Of a stretch of DNA of 64,000 bases, positions 28,109 to 36,577 are shown piece by piece. The stretch spans positions 868,001 through 932,000 of the forward strand of contig NZ_WPIN01000001.1 of the NCBI RefSeq assembly GCF_009754945.1, in the 5' to 3' direction. Origin of the DNA: Spirosoma arboris (GTDB lineage Bacteria; Bacteroidota; Bacteroidia; Cytophagales; Spirosomataceae). Numbering within the stretch: the stretch's first letter is position 1; each line of letters begins with the position of its first letter. A program made the position numbers and the translations under genes. The notes below the pieces were generated by a model. It was not told the origin of the DNA, ran no database searches, and was given only the letters and a program-made list of their open reading frames with translations.

Positions 28109-29236
28109 ATGAAAGAGATAAAGCGCATGTTGGAGGTTTATAAACAGATCGATTTGTCTGCGCGTAAAGTGGCGCTGGCAACGGTCGTTTATGTGGCCGG
28201 ATCGGCTTATCGACGACCTGGTGCCCGTATGCTTGTCACCGACGATGGCCGTTGGGAAGGGGCTATAAGTGGTGGTTGTCTGGAAGGTGACGCGCTGCGT
28301 AAAGCCCGGCAAGTTATGCTGGATGGGAAACCGATGGTCGTGCGCTATGATACCATGGACGACGATGCCAACAGCCTGGGCATAGGGCTCGGCTGCAACG
28401 GCATTATCGATGTCTTTATTGAGCCAATTGACCCTGCTAATCCGGCCAATCCCATTGCCTTGCTGCGTGAATTTGTACAACTTCGGGATAAACGAGTTAT
28501 TGCTACAGTTTACCAAAGTGGCTGGGAAACAGGCCTATCTGAAGGAGCCCGTTTTTTGCTCACCGACCAAACGGTTGAAAACATACCCAACTGGCTTCGT
28601 TCGGATATGAATTCGGTGATGCATTCCGGCAAACCCGTAACCCAGCTTTATGAAGTCAATGGAGGAATCGTAGACGTATTTATCGAGCGAATCGATCCCG
28701 GCATCGAGCTGGTGATTTTTGGCGCCGGTTACGATACGATTCCCCTAACGCGACTGGCAACCGAGATCGGCTGGCAGGTCACCATTACCGAAGATTGCAT
28801 TGCACACCTGGCCCCAAAACGCTTCCCGGCTGCCACCTGTTTGCTCTACGCCGATGCAGAGGCCGTAACGGACAAAATTCCATTGACCGATCGAACGGCT
28901 GCGGTTCTGATGTCCCATAATTACAAGTATGACATGGCCGTTCTGACGAAATTAATGACGACCGATATTCCCTACATTGGCGTATTAGGCCCTCGCAAGC
29001 GTTATGAAAAGATGCAGATGGAGTGGGCGAAAACCGACCAGCATTTTTCATCTATGTGTTTAAATCGAGTGCATTCGCCCATCGGCTTGGACCTGGGTGC
29101 CGAAACCCCTGATGAAATAGCGCTATCCATTCTGGGCGAAATCAAAGCCTTTTTCAGTCAGCGATCGGGAGGCTTTTTGAAAGAGAAACCCGGACCGATT
29201 CACGAACGATTACCTGTTGAGCGGGTTCTGGCGTGA
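28109..29236 (+). CDS. XdhC/CoxI family molybdenum cofactor maturation protein
   Basis: 375 aa. The N-terminal XdhC_CoxI domain (about 10-80) contains RRPGARMLVTDDG and SGGCLEGD, and the C-terminal Rossmann-like XdhC_C domain begins at ELVIFGAGYDTIPL (about 200) and includes LMSHNYKYDMAVL. XdhC proteins bind molybdenum cofactor, help its sulfuration and insert it into xanthine oxidase-family enzymes before export. It closes the operon with iorA/iorB, which supports the assignment. Confidence 0.92.
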   Translation: MKEIKRMLEVYKQIDLSARKVALATVVYVAGSAYRRPGARMLVTDDGRWEGAISGGCLEGDALRKARQVMLDGKPMVVRYDTMDDDANSLGIGLGCNGIIDVFIEPIDPANPANPIALLREFVQLRDKRVIATVYQSGWETGLSEGARFLLTDQTVENIPNWLRSDMNSVMHSGKPVTQLYEVNGGIVDVFIERIDPGIELVIFGAGYDTIPLTRLATEIGWQVTITEDCIAHLAPKRFPAATCLLYADAEAVTDKIPLTDRTAAVLMSHNYKYDMAVLTKLMTTDIPYIGVLGPRKRYEKMQMEWAKTDQHFSSMCLNRVHSPIGLDLGAETPDEIALSILGEIKAFFSQRSGGFLKEKPGPIHERLPVERVLA

Positions 29237-29258
29237 CGATGGACGAAAGCTAAGTTTT

Positions 29259-29338
29259 AGTGGTGTCAGATGCTTTCATCTGACACGTTTAGGTTTTTAG
29301 AAACCTCGCTATGTCGGTTAGAAGTAACCGACATCACT
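29259..29338. repeat. Cloverleaf-like palindromic element
   Basis: A closing stem AGTG/CACT (29259-29262 with 29335-29338) encloses three perfect hairpins: GTGTCAGATG-cttt-CATCTGACAC (29263-29286), AGGTTT-ttag-AAACCT (29291-29306) and ATGTCGGTTA-gaag-TAACCGACAT (29311-29334). Loops are all 4 nt. It is not a tRNA, having no T-loop consensus. It may be a REP-like mobile repeat or a terminator after xdhC. Confidence 0.6.
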
Positions 29339-29392
29339 GTAGACACTCCTAAATCAATCCGCTTGTAACAGACCTAATCCTAACAAAATCTT

Positions 29393-29425
29393 AACAAATT
29401 TTTATTTGTTGGCAGACTCAGTCTG
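29393..29425 (+). promoter_or_regulatory. Adjacent palindromes upstream of the TonB-type receptor
   Basis: AACAAAT-tttt-ATTTGTT (29393-29410) and CAGAC-tca-GTCTG (29413-29425) lie 60-90 nt before the receptor gene. Both are perfect palindromes. They could be operators or mRNA hairpins. No regulator can be assigned. Confidence 0.4.
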
Positions 29426-29484
29426 TCTGGCGTTATATTCGAAAAAACATAACGAATTTATTAGTACTTACTTTTCCAACCTGT

Positions 29485-32031
29485 ATGCTTAATTCTACAC
29501 TTCTTTGGTTAAGTCTAACCACCCATGTTCCTACAGATACAATTCCTAACCCCGATACGCTGCGTTCCAGAGAATTGACCGAAGTCGTGGTTTCGGCATC
29601 GCGTGTGTCCGAATCAATCCTGCGCTCGCCGGTTAGTATTGAAGTACTGGATGCCCGGCGGATCAGGTTATCCGCTCAGCCATCTTATTTCGATGCCATC
29701 GAAAATATCAAAGGCGTTCAACTGCTTACCTCCAGCCTGGGTTTTAAAGTGTACAATACCCGTGGGTTTGCCGCCACGACCAACGTTCGATTTGTTCAAC
29801 TCGTTGATGGTCGCGATAATCAGGCTCCGCACATTGGGGCACCCATTGCCAGCGCGCTGGCTCCCTCAGACCTTGATATTCAACAGGTCGAACTGGTGCC
29901 GGGTGTCGCGTCGGCCCTCTATGGCATGAATGCCTTGAACGGATTAGTCAACATCCTGACTCGCAACCCGTTCGATTCGGAAGGCTTGAGCATCGGCCAG
30001 AAAACCGGTGTCAACCATGTAGGCGATGCCGCTGTATCGGCCAAGATCTATTCGGAAACCAGTCTTCGGTATGCTCATCGGATTGGACAGCGATTCGCGT
30101 TCAAAGTGAATCTGGTTTATCAGAGTGGTTACGACTGGATTGCGGGTAACCGGGATGATTTGAACCCCAACGGCAACGCATCCCTAAGTTTGTTCGGAGC
30201 TGATAATCCCGCGTATGATCCCGTCAACGGCTATGGCAATGAAGCGGCTAACCGACGGACGATCACATTAGGCGGTAAACGATATAGTATCGGGCGGACG
30301 GGCTACTACGAAGCGGAGGCTACCGATTACGGACTAAAAAATCTACGGGGTGATTTGTCTCTGCATTACCGATTCTCACCGACAGTCGAACTCGCCTACA
30401 CTTATCAGGGCGCTACGTTAAACAATGTCTATCAGCGTACCAATCGCTTTCGACTCGAGAATTACCGGCTCGACCAGCATAGTTTAACCTTAACCACACC
30501 TTCGATCCAAGTCCGGGCATATCGAAGCCGCGAAAACACGGGCGATTCGTATAACATCCGGTCAATGGCTGAAAACATTGACAAGTCGTTTAAATCCGAT
30601 AATCAGTGGTTCACCGATTTTACGAATCAGTTCAATAAGGATACGCAGGCTGGTACAGCTGTTCCGGATGCGCTCCGAGATGCTCGGTCAGTAGCGGACC
30701 AGGGAAGGCCAGTTCCTGGAACGCAACCCTTTAACGACCTGATTGCCAAACTCCGCGACATTAACAACTGGGACATTGGCGCGGCCCTGCGGGTTCAGTC
30801 CTGGATGTATCATGTAGAAGGACAAGTTGAACCGACACGGGTCCTTTGGAAGCGGTTTCGAGAGCAGACTGGCTTAACAATTCAGGCTGGGTTCGATTTT
30901 CGGCGGTACGTGGTGTTTCCCGATGGTAACTATTTTATCAATCCTACTGAGGCTGGTAAAAATCTGGTATATGGCAAAACGGGGGGCTTTGTTCAACTGA
31001 CGCGTACGTTTCTCGACAATAAACTAAAGGTATTCGGATCGTTGCGTCTCGACAAAAACTACTATTTCGATGCCCGGCTCAATCCTCGGTTGTCGGTCGT
31101 GTATTCGCCAACGGAGAATAACAATATTCGGGTTTCCTTCCAGAATGGCTATCGGTTCCCTTCGTTGTTTGAAGGTTTCACCAATATCAACTCGGGCGGT
31201 GTAAAGCGTGTTGGTGGCTTACCGATTATGTCGAAAGGGATTTACGAAAACGCATACCTCGTTACCTCCATCAACGCCTTTCAGACGGCTATCACTACAG
31301 ATGTAAATACCAATCACCTAACGACTGATCAGGCTATTCAGAAAAATAAAGGGCTACTCAAACAAAGCCCCTATACCTATCTGAAGCCCGAACAGGTCAA
31401 CAGTTTTGAAGTGGGTTACAAGGGATTGTTTTTTAAACAACGCCTTTTTGTCGATATAGACGCGTATTACATGGCCTACAAGAATTTCATTGCCCAGGTG
31501 AACGCTAACGTAGCCAAAGGTTCGAATCCTGACTCATTAGCGTATTATTTCTCCTCATCGACAACGCAGGATCGTTACCGGCTCTGGACTAATTCGCAAA
31601 CTAAAGTATTCAATTATGGTGCTAGTCTTGGCTTGCGCTATAGTCTGACGACGAACTGGTCGGTGGGCGGAAATGCCTCGTTTGCGCAACTTGATCGAGC
31701 TGAAAACGGCGACGGCTTGGAGAGTTCATTCAACACACCCCGCTGGATTACGAACGTCAATATTTCGAATGGCAACCTGTGGCGGGGGATTGGCTTCTCG
31801 GTGAATTACAAACATCAGGACGCATTCTTATGGCAGTCGGAGTTGGCCACGGGCACTGTATCGGAGATTAACACGGTAGATGCCCAGGTCAGTTATCGGA
31901 TTCAAAAACTAAATCTGTTGGTGAAAGCAGGCGGCACAAATATTCTCAATAAGTACTACTATACTTTCATCGGCGGCCCGGCCGTAGGCGGACTTTATTA
32001 CACGAATCTGGTGTGGGAGCCAAGGTTTTAG
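29485..32031 (+). CDS. TonB-dependent outer-membrane receptor
   Basis: 848 aa. After a short leader, a TonB-box-like segment ELTEVVVSASR (about 31-41) is followed by the plug domain (about 50-165; VPGVASALYGMNALNGLVNI) and a 22-strand-type beta-barrel to the C-terminus. The final residue is Phe after WEPR, as usual for outer-membrane barrels. It lacks the N-terminal carboxypeptidase-like domain common in SusC proteins and has no SusD neighbour. The ligand is unknown. Siderophore or vitamin uptake is possible. Confidence 0.9.
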   Translation: MLNSTLLWLSLTTHVPTDTIPNPDTLRSRELTEVVVSASRVSESILRSPVSIEVLDARRIRLSAQPSYFDAIENIKGVQLLTSSLGFKVYNTRGFAATTNVRFVQLVDGRDNQAPHIGAPIASALAPSDLDIQQVELVPGVASALYGMNALNGLVNILTRNPFDSEGLSIGQKTGVNHVGDAAVSAKIYSETSLRYAHRIGQRFAFKVNLVYQSGYDWIAGNRDDLNPNGNASLSLFGADNPAYDPVNGYGNEAANRRTITLGGKRYSIGRTGYYEAEATDYGLKNLRGDLSLHYRFSPTVELAYTYQGATLNNVYQRTNRFRLENYRLDQHSLTLTTPSIQVRAYRSRENTGDSYNIRSMAENIDKSFKSDNQWFTDFTNQFNKDTQAGTAVPDALRDARSVADQGRPVPGTQPFNDLIAKLRDINNWDIGAALRVQSWMYHVEGQVEPTRVLWKRFREQTGLTIQAGFDFRRYVVFPDGNYFINPTEAGKNLVYGKTGGFVQLTRTFLDNKLKVFGSLRLDKNYYFDARLNPRLSVVYSPTENNNIRVSFQNGYRFPSLFEGFTNINSGGVKRVGGLPIMSKGIYENAYLVTSINAFQTAITTDVNTNHLTTDQAIQKNKGLLKQSPYTYLKPEQVNSFEVGYKGLFFKQRLFVDIDAYYMAYKNFIAQVNANVAKGSNPDSLAYYFSSSTTQDRYRLWTNSQTKVFNYGASLGLRYSLTTNWSVGGNASFAQLDRAENGDGLESSFNTPRWITNVNISNGNLWRGIGFSVNYKHQDAFLWQSELATGTVSEINTVDAQVSYRIQKLNLLVKAGGTNILNKYYYTFIGGPAVGGLYYTNLVWEPRF

Positions 32032-32033
32032 AT

Positions 32034-32117
32034 TTTAACGCAGAGAGCGCAGAGTTTAGCGCAAAGCTCGCAGAGTCAATCTACTTTGCGCTAAACTCTG
32101 CGCTCTCTGCGGTTAAA
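32034..32117. repeat. Long inverted repeat of CGCAGAGAGCGCAGAG type
   Basis: Arms of about 33 nt (32034-32066 and 32084-32117) pair almost perfectly, built from CGCAGAGAGCGCAGAG and TTTAGCGCAAAG with a 17-nt loop. It begins 3 nt after the receptor stop codon, so it may end transcription of that gene. It is probably a dispersed repeat. Confidence 0.65.
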
Positions 32118-32202
32118 AAATGACCAAATAACCGTTCCGATTAGGTCAGTTAAAAAGCGCGTTGGGCTACTTTGAGGCAACAAGCGACCTCTTGCTAAAA
32201 CA

Positions 32203-32364
32203 CTAGGCTTTGATGGAGCGCGCTGAAACAGTAGGCGCTCCTTTAGGCTTCGCTTTGTAAGAACGGATGAACGCACTAATCTCTTGCCGTTCTTCAAGCG
32301 TTGGTTGACGATTGACAACTTCTACGTCTACCTCTTCAATCAACTTTGGGTTTTTCGGTTTCAT
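32203..32364 (-). CDS. Small protein (53 aa) overlapping the GNAT-like gene
   Basis: ATG at 32364 overlaps the stop of the upstream ORF as ATGA and runs 53 codons to TAG. The product is charged and hydrophilic, with a central helix-like part LEERQEISAFIRSYKAK. Translational coupling and small size resemble an antitoxin or a partner subunit, but I do not recognise a named family. The gap between this gene and the inverted repeat at 32117 is empty. Confidence 0.55.
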   Translation of the reverse strand: MKPKNPKLIEEVDVEVVNRQPTLEERQEISAFIRSYKAKPKGAPTVSARSIKA

Positions 32365-32990
32365 AAGTAAAGTTTTATCAAATGGGTAGCCGCCTGTGTA
32401 TCGACAAACATTCGAATTGAGCTCCCCAGACGTTGGGCCCCTAATAAGTCCTGGTAATGATTGATCAGTTTTGTTTTAGACTCAAAAACAATGAAACCTT
32501 CATATCCTCTCACAAACGACTCCTGACAAGCAATTGCAAATAAATTACCGGCTACGCCTTGATACAAACGCTCTTTTCCCCGATTGAAGGGAGCCGATTC
32601 AACAACGTTAATAAAGATGTGATCACCTAAATCAGACCAGCTGATCAAGCCTTGTATGACGTCTGGGTTTTCTTGAGTAGTTAACTTATAAACAACCCGA
32701 TTAGCCACTTTAATTTCTCTTTTCCAGTCAAACGACCAGAACTTTTTATTTAAACGAGGCAGGTCTTTCGTTCTAATTTCGAGAAAGACTGTTTGAAACT
32801 GTTCTTGACTAATTCGATTGGTAATCAATTCTTTATTAATAGGCAGGGCAAAACGTATTGACAAGATACGAATAAAAGTCAAGTTTGAATCGAGTAATAA
32901 ATCAACCTCTTGCCTGTAGGACGTGACCCCACGGGCAAATCGATAGTCCAACCTCCACTTAGATCGCAAGCGATCAAATCGACCTTTCAA
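32361..32990 (-). CDS. GNAT-like protein, possible toxin of a two-gene module
   Basis: 209 codons from a TTG that lies 6 nt after the msrB stop. No ATG exists upstream in frame, so the start is uncertain and the N-terminus could be truncated. The C-terminal third has a GNAT-type acetyl-CoA-fold pattern: YQGVAGNLFAIACQESF, then GYEGFIVFESKTKLINHY, then LGAQRLG and a MFVDTQAATHLI tail. The N-terminal region is unrecognised. It appears more AT-rich than its neighbours. It overlaps the downstream 53-aa ORF by 4 nt. A toxin-antitoxin role is a hypothesis only. Confidence 0.55.
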   Translation of the reverse strand: MKGRFDRLRSKWRLDYRFARGVTSYRQEVDLLLDSNLTFIRILSIRFALPINKELITNRISQEQFQTVFLEIRTKDLPRLNKKFWSFDWKREIKVANRVVYKLTTQENPDVIQGLISWSDLGDHIFINVVESAPFNRGKERLYQGVAGNLFAIACQESFVRGYEGFIVFESKTKLINHYQDLLGAQRLGSSIRMFVDTQAATHLIKLYL

Positions 32991-32996
32991 TTGAGG

Positions 32997-33527
32997 TTAA
33001 GGCATGTGTACTGTCGCTCCGTCTGGCTCAAATTCCAATGAAATGGAGTTCATGCAAAACCGCTTATGCGTTGGAGCCGGACCGTCATCAAATACGTGGC
33101 CCAGGTGGGAATCACACCGGCCACAGGTTACCTCCGTCCGGCGCATTCCGTGCGAATTATCGGGTTTGTAGAGGACATGATTTTGGCCGATGGGTTCAAA
33201 AAAACTGGGCCAGCCGCATGTACTGGCGAATTTAGCATCCGACTTAAACAGAACGTTTCCACACACAGCACAGTAATAGGTACCTCTGGTTTCACTGTCC
33301 CAGTATTTGCCCGTAAACGCCCGTTCTGTGGCTTGCTGACGCGCCACTGCGTATAAATCAGGGGACAGGATCTTTCTCCACTCCTCATTCGGTACGTTCA
33401 GGTGATGCGTATCGGTGTGTGAATAATAGGGATTGTTTTTGTGATTTTCATCTGATTTCAGATGCTGTGAATACGAGTTATCGAGAGACATGAGCAGAAT
33501 TGCTAGAAAGATGACGACTAATTTCAT
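32997..33527 (-). CDS. msrB: Peptide-methionine (R)-S-oxide reductase, exported
   Basis: 176 aa with an N-terminal signal peptide (about 1-20). The zinc-binding pairs are CAVC and CGRC. The resolving/catalytic Cys is in RFCMNSISLEF, and the motif TCGWPSFFEP is present. It repairs methionine R-sulfoxide in periplasmic proteins. It sits 4 nt after msrA in a leftward operon, and the two reductases together cover both sulfoxide stereoisomers. Confidence 0.95.
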   Translation of the reverse strand: MKLVVIFLAILLMSLDNSYSQHLKSDENHKNNPYYSHTDTHHLNVPNEEWRKILSPDLYAVARQQATERAFTGKYWDSETRGTYYCAVCGNVLFKSDAKFASTCGWPSFFEPIGQNHVLYKPDNSHGMRRTEVTCGRCDSHLGHVFDDGPAPTHKRFCMNSISLEFEPDGATVHMP

Positions 33528-33531
33528 GAAC

Positions 33532-34173
33532 TTATGGCTTAAGCTTGTCTTTAAAGACCTGCTTGAATTTGGCTAGTTCTGGTTGTATAACCAGTTTACA
33601 GTAGCGCTGGTTGGGGTTTTGGTTGTAAAAGTTTTGATGGTAATCTTCAGCTTTATAAAAAACAGTAAAGGGATTCAGTTGGGTTACGACCTTAGTCTTG
33701 TAGACCTTTTCTGAATTTAGCTTGCCGATATAATAAGCCGCTTTCTGCTTTTGAGCCGCTGAATGATAAAAGATAGCTGATCGGTATTGCGTCCCCACAT
33801 CATTACCCTGTCGGTTAAGTTGCGTGGGATCATGTGCTTTGAAAAAAGCGGCCAGCAAATCATCATACGTTATTTCTGAAGGATCGTACACAATGTTGCA
33901 GGCTTCGGCATGGCCGGTGGTACCGGTGCTCACTTGTTTGTAGGTGGGCTTGACAACATGCCCACCGGCATATCCTGACACCACTTTTTTGACGCCTTTT
34001 AGCTGTTGAAATTTAGCTTCTGTACACCAAAAACAGCCAGTGGCAAAGGTAGCGGTATCCATCCGTTGGATGGTCGAATTGCCGGAATTGCTAAAACGGG
34101 GAGCAGGATAAAAGGCCAGAGCAGAGTAACCCACAGTGAGCCATACGATCAAATAACCAATTCGTCTTTTCAT
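33532..34173 (-). CDS. msrA: Peptide-methionine (S)-S-oxide reductase, exported
   Basis: 213 aa. The catalytic motif GCFWCTEA and the following KVVSGYAGGHV are characteristic. A hydrophobic N-terminal helix (about residues 5-22) marks export or membrane anchoring. I chose ATG at 34173 rather than the TTG at 34206 because it gives a clean signal sequence beginning MKRRIGYL. It reduces methionine S-sulfoxides, with msrB next in the operon. Confidence 0.94.
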   Translation of the reverse strand: MKRRIGYLIVWLTVGYSALAFYPAPRFSNSGNSTIQRMDTATFATGCFWCTEAKFQQLKGVKKVVSGYAGGHVVKPTYKQVSTGTTGHAEACNIVYDPSEITYDDLLAAFFKAHDPTQLNRQGNDVGTQYRSAIFYHSAAQKQKAAYYIGKLNSEKVYKTKVVTQLNPFTVFYKAEDYHQNFYNQNPNQRYCKLVIQPELAKFKQVFKDKLKP

Positions 34174-34295
34174 CAATAAATGATAGATTTTGCGTAGGCG
34201 AATCAATACGTTAACACACTAGAAAAAGCAGCTTCCTACACAATCTAGTAACGATAAAAATGCGTCTTTTGTGCCAATAATAAACCGGATCACTT

Positions 34296-34880
34296 ATGCC
34301 AGGCGTTACCTTATTTATGGTTTTATTGGGCTGTAAACCCCAAGGCAGACACGTCGAACAGCATGATGTGTTCTTCGGGATTGGTTCTTCCCTGAACGAT
34401 CTTGTTCCCGACATGAAAGCGTTTTGGCCGGAAGCTGCGGGTAAGCTTCACATTGATGCCTGGCGCAAAGTGACAGCCGTAGAAGGCTATCAAGTGAGAA
34501 TCACACCAAGGACGATTGCACCTACAGACGAAACGTCCCAACAGCAGACCAGCAAACTGTTTTTTATTAATCTGGGAGGTTATCAACCGAACAAATTCGA
34601 AGAACAACACTACGTATTACTGACAGTTAAATCGGACCGGGCGGCCGCCTTCAAAGAAGCTAAACAGACGCTCTTTTTTAAGCACAATCATTTCGAAAAG
34701 GCCGTCTCCCATATCGATGATAAATACGGTATTGATGTCGATGATCTTTATCAGATCGAGGAAATTCTGTCGCTGTCGCAAAAGGATACGTATCAGATCG
34801 AGCTACTACCTGCATCCGATTTACCGGAAGATCCTATTTCTCTAGGTTATCTAAAGTTGAGCAGCTTAACGAAAGCGTAA
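34296..34880 (+). CDS. DUF1543 domain-containing protein
   Basis: 194 aa. The N-terminal half carries the DUF1543 pattern: FMVLLGCKPQGRHVEQHDVF followed by DLVPDMKAFWPEA and LHIDAWRKVTAVEGY. A second half has a repeated version of the same fold (LFFINLGGYQPNKFEEQHYV, then AVSHIDDKYGIDVDDLY). The function of the family is unknown. It is divergent from msrA and precedes the second AraC gene by 79 nt. Cytosolic, no clear lipobox. Confidence 0.75.
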   Translation: MPGVTLFMVLLGCKPQGRHVEQHDVFFGIGSSLNDLVPDMKAFWPEAAGKLHIDAWRKVTAVEGYQVRITPRTIAPTDETSQQQTSKLFFINLGGYQPNKFEEQHYVLLTVKSDRAAAFKEAKQTLFFKHNHFEKAVSHIDDKYGIDVDDLYQIEEILSLSQKDTYQIELLPASDLPEDPISLGYLKLSSLTKA

Positions 34881-34959
34881 GCCGCCAGACATCTTTCCAA
34901 AGGTAGATTAGTAACAAATATCTTTGGACTGCGTTGTTTGAAATACATAAGTTTTTAGA

Positions 34960-35874
34960 ATGGATAAGGTTGAAACTATAGAAGAGTTTTATCAGCGAAA
35001 ATTCGATGGAGCAGCCTTCCGCTGGATGCCTGATACGCTTCGCCAGGATGTTGGACATTTCAATGTATTTCGGCTTAACTCCGATCTGGAAAGCAAGGCA
35101 AAGCCTGCCTCTAGCAGAAGGCGAGACTATTATAAAGTCAACCTGGTCATTGGGAACTGCAAACTACACTATGCCGATAAGGTGATTGAGATACACAAAC
35201 AGGCATTGGTATTTTCGCATCCTACGATTCCTTATAAATGGGAACAGACGGGAGCTATGCCAAGTGGCTATTTTTTTGTGTTCAATCAGGAGTTCTTCCA
35301 TCAGTATGGAAATTTTAATCAATATTCCGTCTTCCAGCCTAATGGAAATCATGTAGTTGAACTCTCGGATGAGCAACTGAAAAGGGCAGTTGGTATCTAT
35401 GAGCGCATGCTCGAAGAGCTTGATTCTGAATACATTTACAAGTATGACGCCCTGCGAAATCTTGTGTTCGAACTACTTCATTTTTCCATGAAGATGCTGC
35501 CATCTGCCAATCTGGATAGACAGGCTATCAACGCTTCTCGGCGAATTTCTACTTTGTTTTCCGAGCTGTTAGAACGGCAATTTCCCATCGACGATCCTCG
35601 ACAAACCGTGCAATTACGTTCAGCTTCCGATTTTGCCAGTCGGTTGATGATTCATGTCAATCACTTAAATCGGGCGGTTAAAGAAACTACTCAGAAAACC
35701 TCCTCGCAGCTCATTGCAGAACGAATTCTTCATGAGGCCAAAATTCTCCTGAAGCACAGTGCCTGGACGGTGTCTGAGATTGCCTACGCCTTAGGTTTCA
35801 CCGAAGTGACCTACTTCAACAGTTTCTTTAAAAAATATACGCAGCTTAGCCCGGTAAAATTTAGAAATGTTTGA
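34960..35874 (+). CDS. AraC family transcriptional regulator (paralogue 2)
   Basis: 304 aa, closely related to the regulator at 27072 along its whole length, with a 4-residue insertion near position 17. The AraC domain occupies about 210-303: HVNHLNRAVKETTQKTSS, then SEIAYALGFTEVTYFNSFFK. The second recognition helix differs by only a few residues between the two, so both may read the same TTTGATTTTC half-sites. It precedes a set of reductase genes carrying such sites. A TATCTTTG box at 34919-34926 is a possible -7 promoter element. Confidence 0.92.
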   Translation: MDKVETIEEFYQRKFDGAAFRWMPDTLRQDVGHFNVFRLNSDLESKAKPASSRRRDYYKVNLVIGNCKLHYADKVIEIHKQALVFSHPTIPYKWEQTGAMPSGYFFVFNQEFFHQYGNFNQYSVFQPNGNHVVELSDEQLKRAVGIYERMLEELDSEYIYKYDALRNLVFELLHFSMKMLPSANLDRQAINASRRISTLFSELLERQFPIDDPRQTVQLRSASDFASRLMIHVNHLNRAVKETTQKTSSQLIAERILHEAKILLKHSAWTVSEIAYALGFTEVTYFNSFFKKYTQLSPVKFRNV

Positions 35875-35961
35875 ATACCATAGGGTATTGTTTGATTAGT
35901 GTTTAGCTGGCATGATGTGTCAGAGCGAACTTTGTGTTGTCATTTAAATCAATAAAACACA

Positions 35962-36387
35962 ATGAAAACGCTCCTTACACTAGTCTCCATGTTGTTTGTC
36001 TCCCAGTCTTTCGGTCAATCGAAGACAGAATCTGAAATCGTTGCTCTCTCTAAAAAAAGAGCGAAGTGGTTAGTGGAAGGCAAACTGGATTCGCTAAAGA
36101 CACTCTATGATGCAAACTCGATCACGGTGCATAACAATGGCCTGATCAAAACAACCGCCGAACACTTCGAGGATATCAAAAATGGCCGACCAATTTACAA
36201 GAGTATCGATATAAAAGAGAGTACCGTAAAAGACTTTGGCGACACGGCGATTTTAGTTGGTAAAGGCATGTTCAATATTGCCATGAATGGGCAGGATATG
36301 AACTACAATATGGTCTATACCGAAGTATACCTGAAACGTAATAATCAGTGGAAGTTGATCTCTCGTCAGGCTGTTCAGCAGAACTAG
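35962..36387 (+). CDS. Secreted NTF2-like (SnoaL/DUF4440-type) protein
   Basis: 141 aa with a signal peptide (about 1-18, SQSFGQ) and an NTF2-like cone fold: alpha helix SEIVALSKKRAKWLVEGKLD, central LYDANSITVHNNG, and strands ending with YTEVYLKRNNQWKLISRQAV. Such domains bind small hydrophobic molecules or act as isomerase-like enzymes. Substrate unknown. It lies between the AraC regulator and the alcohol dehydrogenase, and shares no clear promoter repeat. Confidence 0.82.
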   Translation: MKTLLTLVSMLFVSQSFGQSKTESEIVALSKKRAKWLVEGKLDSLKTLYDANSITVHNNGLIKTTAEHFEDIKNGRPIYKSIDIKESTVKDFGDTAILVGKGMFNIAMNGQDMNYNMVYTEVYLKRNNQWKLISRQAVQQN

Positions 36388-36464
36388 TTTTTAAGCGCAA
36401 AAGCAACGAGATCAATCTTCGTTTGCTACATGTTCAGATTTAGTCCCTCTGACAAACGTGATTA

Positions 36465-36495
36465 TTTGATTTTCATATAAATCTGATTGATTTCT
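36465..36495 (+). promoter_or_regulatory. AraC-type direct repeat, site B (alcohol dehydrogenase)
   Basis: TTTGATTTTC (36465-36474) and ATTGATTTCT (36486-36495) have a 21-bp period. Each is followed by ATATAAA, extending the similarity. The site is 83 nt before the alcohol dehydrogenase ATG. A weak -7 candidate, CACTTTTG (36522-36529), lies downstream. Confidence 0.6.
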
Positions 36496-36577
36496 ATATA
36501 AAAATCACCGTATTGTTTGCCCACTTTTGTAACGGAAAAAAGATGCCTCAGAGTTCTTCACTAACGAAAACCAAAAC

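Noticed and set aside
29259..29338. tRNA gene suggested by cloverleaf pairing
   Set aside because: The closing stem is only 4 bp, no T-loop GTTC consensus or anticodon arm of correct geometry is present, and one arm is 6 bp.
32091..32318. 75-codon minus-strand ORF below the receptor gene
   Set aside because: It overlaps the inverted repeat and the 53-aa ORF in another frame. The 53-aa ORF has better coupling with the upstream gene.
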